DNA of 44,694 nucleotides from Allomuricauda sp. (GTDB lineage Bacteria; Bacteroidota; Bacteroidia; Flavobacteriales; Flavobacteriaceae): NCBI RefSeq assembly GCF_028282265.1, contig NZ_JANQIH010000094.1, positions 1 to 44,694 of the forward strand, read 5' to 3'. Shown piece by piece: positions 42,795 to 44,694 of this stretch (position 1 is its first letter; each line of letters starts with the position of its first letter). The notes under the pieces were generated by a model. It saw only the letters and a program-made list of their open reading frames with translations, ran no database searches and was not told where the DNA came from. The position numbers and the translations under genes were made by a program.

Positions 42795-44693
42795 CTAATG
42801 TTTTTGGATAAATAATTTTGTATTTACTTCATCAAAGGCGATAGCCACGCCTTCTTCCAAATTTTCCTCGAAATTCAATTCTGCAGTGAGCGTTTCCGTT
42901 TTGATGTATTCCTCATTGCTGGAAACCGCATTCTCCACAAAACCGTCTTTCAGTATTTTAATGTCTATTTTATCGGTAACCTCAAAACCCGATTCTTTTC
43001 TAAGATTCTGAATACGGTTTACCAATTCCCTGGCAATACCCTCTTGTCTAAGCGTATCGTTTATGGTAACATCCAATGCTACAGTCAAGGGACCTGAGCT
43101 GGCCACAAGCCACCCCTCGATATCCTGCGAACTGATTTCTACATCGGTTAACTGTAAAATAATATTTTTATTTTCTAAATCAAGCATTAATTCGCCTTCG
43201 CGCTCTATTTTTTGGATATCTTCTTGACCAAACTTTGCAACCTCGGCAGCTATAGCTTTCATTTCTTTGCCAAATTTAGGGCCTAAAACCTTAAAGTTTG
43301 GCTTTATTCTCTTTACTAAAATATCAGAGGCATCATCCAATAATTCAATCTCCTTGACATTCACTTCGGATTTTATCAAATCAGAAACTGCCTCAATCTC
43401 GGTTTTCTGAACCTCATCGAATACCGGGATCATGATTTTCTGAAGTGGTTGTCTCACCTTTATCTTCTCCTTTTGCCTAATGGAAAGGACCAAGGACGAA
43501 ACCTTCTGTGCCATTTGCATTTTCCCTTCCAAAGGTTGGTTTACTTTCGCGGTGTCAAACTTTGGAAAATCAGATAAATGAACACTTTCAAATTCTTCCT
43601 TACCCGTGGCGGCATTCAAATCCTTGTACAAGCGGTCCATAAAGAACGGTGCTATAGGAGCTGAAAGCTTCGCAACCGTTGCCAAACAGGTATATAAAGT
43701 TTGATATGCTGAGATTTTATCTTGCTGATAATCCCCCTTCCAGAAACGTCTTCTGCTCAAACGTACATACCAGTTACTCAGATTTTCCTGAACATAGTCA
43801 GAAATCAATCGTGATGCCCTTGTGGCTTCGTAGTCGGCATAGGCCTCATCCACCTTTTTAATCAGGGAATGAAGTTCAGAAAGTATCCACTGGTCTATTT
43901 CTGGTCTTTCTTTTAGAGGAATTTCGGCCTCACTGAATTGAAATTCATCAATATTGGCGTAAAGCGCAAAAAACGAGTATGTGTTATAAAGCGTTCCAAA
44001 GAATTTACGCTTCACCTCGACGACCCCTTCCAAATCAAACTTCAGGTTGTCCCATGGATTCGCGTTGGAAATCATGTACCATCTGGTGGCGTCTGCGCCA
44101 TGCTCAGGTAAAGTTACAAACGGATCAATGGCATTGCCCAATCGCTTGGACATCTTTTTACCGTCCTTGTCCAAGACCAAACCGTTGGATACGACATTTT
44201 TGTACGAAATGGAATCGAATACCATGGTGGAGATTGCATGCAAGGTGTAAAACCAACCTCTTGTCTGGTCCACTCCTTCCGCGATGAAATCAGCAGGAAA
44301 CGCTTCACCCTCATCAATCATTTCCTTATTTTCGAAAGGATAGTGCCATTGGGCATAAGGCATGGAACCACTATCAAACCAAACATCAATCAAATCAGAT
44401 TCCCTTTTCATGGGTTTCCCTGATGGTGAAACCAAAGTGACCTCATCTACGATGTTTTTGTGCAAATCAACTTTTTCATAGTTGGCTTCTGTCATATCGC
44501 CAATCACAAAATCGGCAAAAAGGTCTTCTTTCATGAATCCCGCCGAGACCGCTTTGGACATTTCTGTTTTAAGCTCTTCCACAGAGCCTATGATTATCTC
44601 CTCTTTTCCGTCCTCAGTTCTCCAAATAGGAAGGGGCACTCCCCAATAACGCGAACGCGAAAGATTCCAGTCATTGGCATTGGCCAACCAATT
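42795..44693 (-). CDS. ileS: Isoleucine--tRNA ligase, C-terminal part (5' truncated by window)
   Basis: The reading frame enters from the right edge ('NWLANANDWNLSRSRYWG') and ends 3 bp before the DksA-like gene, giving the last ~632 codons of a class I aminoacyl-tRNA synthetase; the TTG start at 44687 in the ORF track is internal. The 'SRSRYWGVPLPIW' strand and the KMSKS-type loop 'GKKMSKRLGNAIDP' are present, followed by the anticodon-binding helical domain ('WILSELHSLIKKVDEAYADYEATRA') and a long C-terminal extension without a visible zinc-finger cysteine cluster, as in eukaryote-like (type 2) IleRS. HIGH motif and editing domain are outside the window. First gene of the minus-strand set with DksA-like, adhesin-like and lspA genes. 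Confidence 0.96.
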   Translation of the reverse strand, partial: NWLANANDWNLSRSRYWGVPLPIWRTEDGKEEIIIGSVEELKTEMSKAVSAGFMKEDLFADFVIGDMTEANYEKVDLHKNIVDEVTLVSPSGKPMKRESDLIDVWFDSGSMPYAQWHYPFENKEMIDEGEAFPADFIAEGVDQTRGWFYTLHAISTMVFDSISYKNVVSNGLVLDKDGKKMSKRLGNAIDPFVTLPEHGADATRWYMISNANPWDNLKFDLEGVVEVKRKFFGTLYNTYSFFALYANIDEFQFSEAEIPLKERPEIDQWILSELHSLIKKVDEAYADYEATRASRLISDYVQENLSNWYVRLSRRRFWKGDYQQDKISAYQTLYTCLATVAKLSAPIAPFFMDRLYKDLNAATGKEEFESVHLSDFPKFDTAKVNQPLEGKMQMAQKVSSLVLSIRQKEKIKVRQPLQKIMIPVFDEVQKTEIEAVSDLIKSEVNVKEIELLDDASDILVKRIKPNFKVLGPKFGKEMKAIAAEVAKFGQEDIQKIEREGELMLDLENKNIILQLTDVEISSQDIEGWLVASSGPLTVALDVTINDTLRQEGIARELVNRIQNLRKESGFEVTDKIDIKILKDGFVENAVSSNEEYIKTETLTAELNFEENLEEGVAIAFDEVNTKLFIQKH

Positions 44694-44694
44694 C

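Noticed and set aside
42795-44694. Truncated ileS as a pseudogene
   Set aside because: The frame is open to the window edge and carries intact motifs; the missing N-terminus is simply outside the window.

Overview
This window looks like the chromosome of a marine-type member of the Flavobacteriaceae (Bacteroidota). The support is three TonB-dependent receptors (one Oar-type), many lipoproteins with a Cys near residue 17, secreted proteins whose signal peptides end in a Gln after Ala or Ser, a dimeric-type glycyl-tRNA synthetase, a PlpD-like patatin/BamA protein, DUF2157/DUF4401/GDYXXLXY and DUF5689 families, absence of Shine-Dalgarno sequences, and several boxes resembling the Bacteroidetes TAnnTTTG promoter element. 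I see no tRNA, rRNA, CRISPR array, insertion sequence or prophage.

Layout. 1-2.5 kb: the C-terminal end of a Gfo/Idh/MocA oxidoreductase and a TonB-dependent receptor 9 bp downstream. 2.6-6.9 kb: an accessory-looking stretch with a lone ATP-grasp enzyme, an AT-rich lipoprotein gene bounded by an 8-bp inverted repeat and followed by a structured element, and a DUF6438 protein. 6.9-9.4 kb: an overlapping DUF2157-DUF4401-GDYXXLXY membrane operon closed by a bidirectional terminator. 9.5-14.4 kb: katG, an alpha/beta hydrolase and glycyl-tRNA synthetase. 14.4-19.6 kb: a coiled-coil membrane-anchored protein, comF, a large Ig-like lipoprotein, and a minus-strand ankyrin-NUDIX-nitrilase operon. 20-21.2 kb: secreted DinB-like and SYLF proteins. 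21.2-26.5 kb: a divergent locus with a DUF5689/lamin-tail lipoprotein, a TonB-dependent receptor and a secreted EEP nuclease/phosphatase. 26.5-30.8 kb: a small lipoprotein, a 4-TM protein and an Oar-like receptor. 30.9-35.6 kb: a minus-strand operon DUF3108, tryptophan 2,3-dioxygenase, M23 peptidase, pgi. 36-40 kb: uvrC followed by the patatin/BamA protein. 40.4-44.7 kb: a 29-aa membrane smORF, 5-formyl-THF cyclo-ligase, and a minus-strand ileS-DksA-like-adhesin-like-lspA operon running off the right edge.

Most of the window is ordinary housekeeping and envelope content. The signals I consider most worth following are: (i) a compact three-hairpin intergenic RNA candidate with its own promoter-like box and terminator at about 35.72-35.82 kb; (ii) the AT-rich lipoprotein 'cassette' and its downstream structured element at 3.9-5.7 kb; (iii) the unannotated 29-aa membrane smORF with a promoter-like sequence at 40.4 kb; (iv) the receptor/DUF5689-LTD/EEP locus, which may be an extracellular nucleic-acid or phosphate scavenging system; and (v) a hairpin that contains the start codon of the folate cyclo-ligase gene. 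No searches were run; family names rest on motif recognition by eye.
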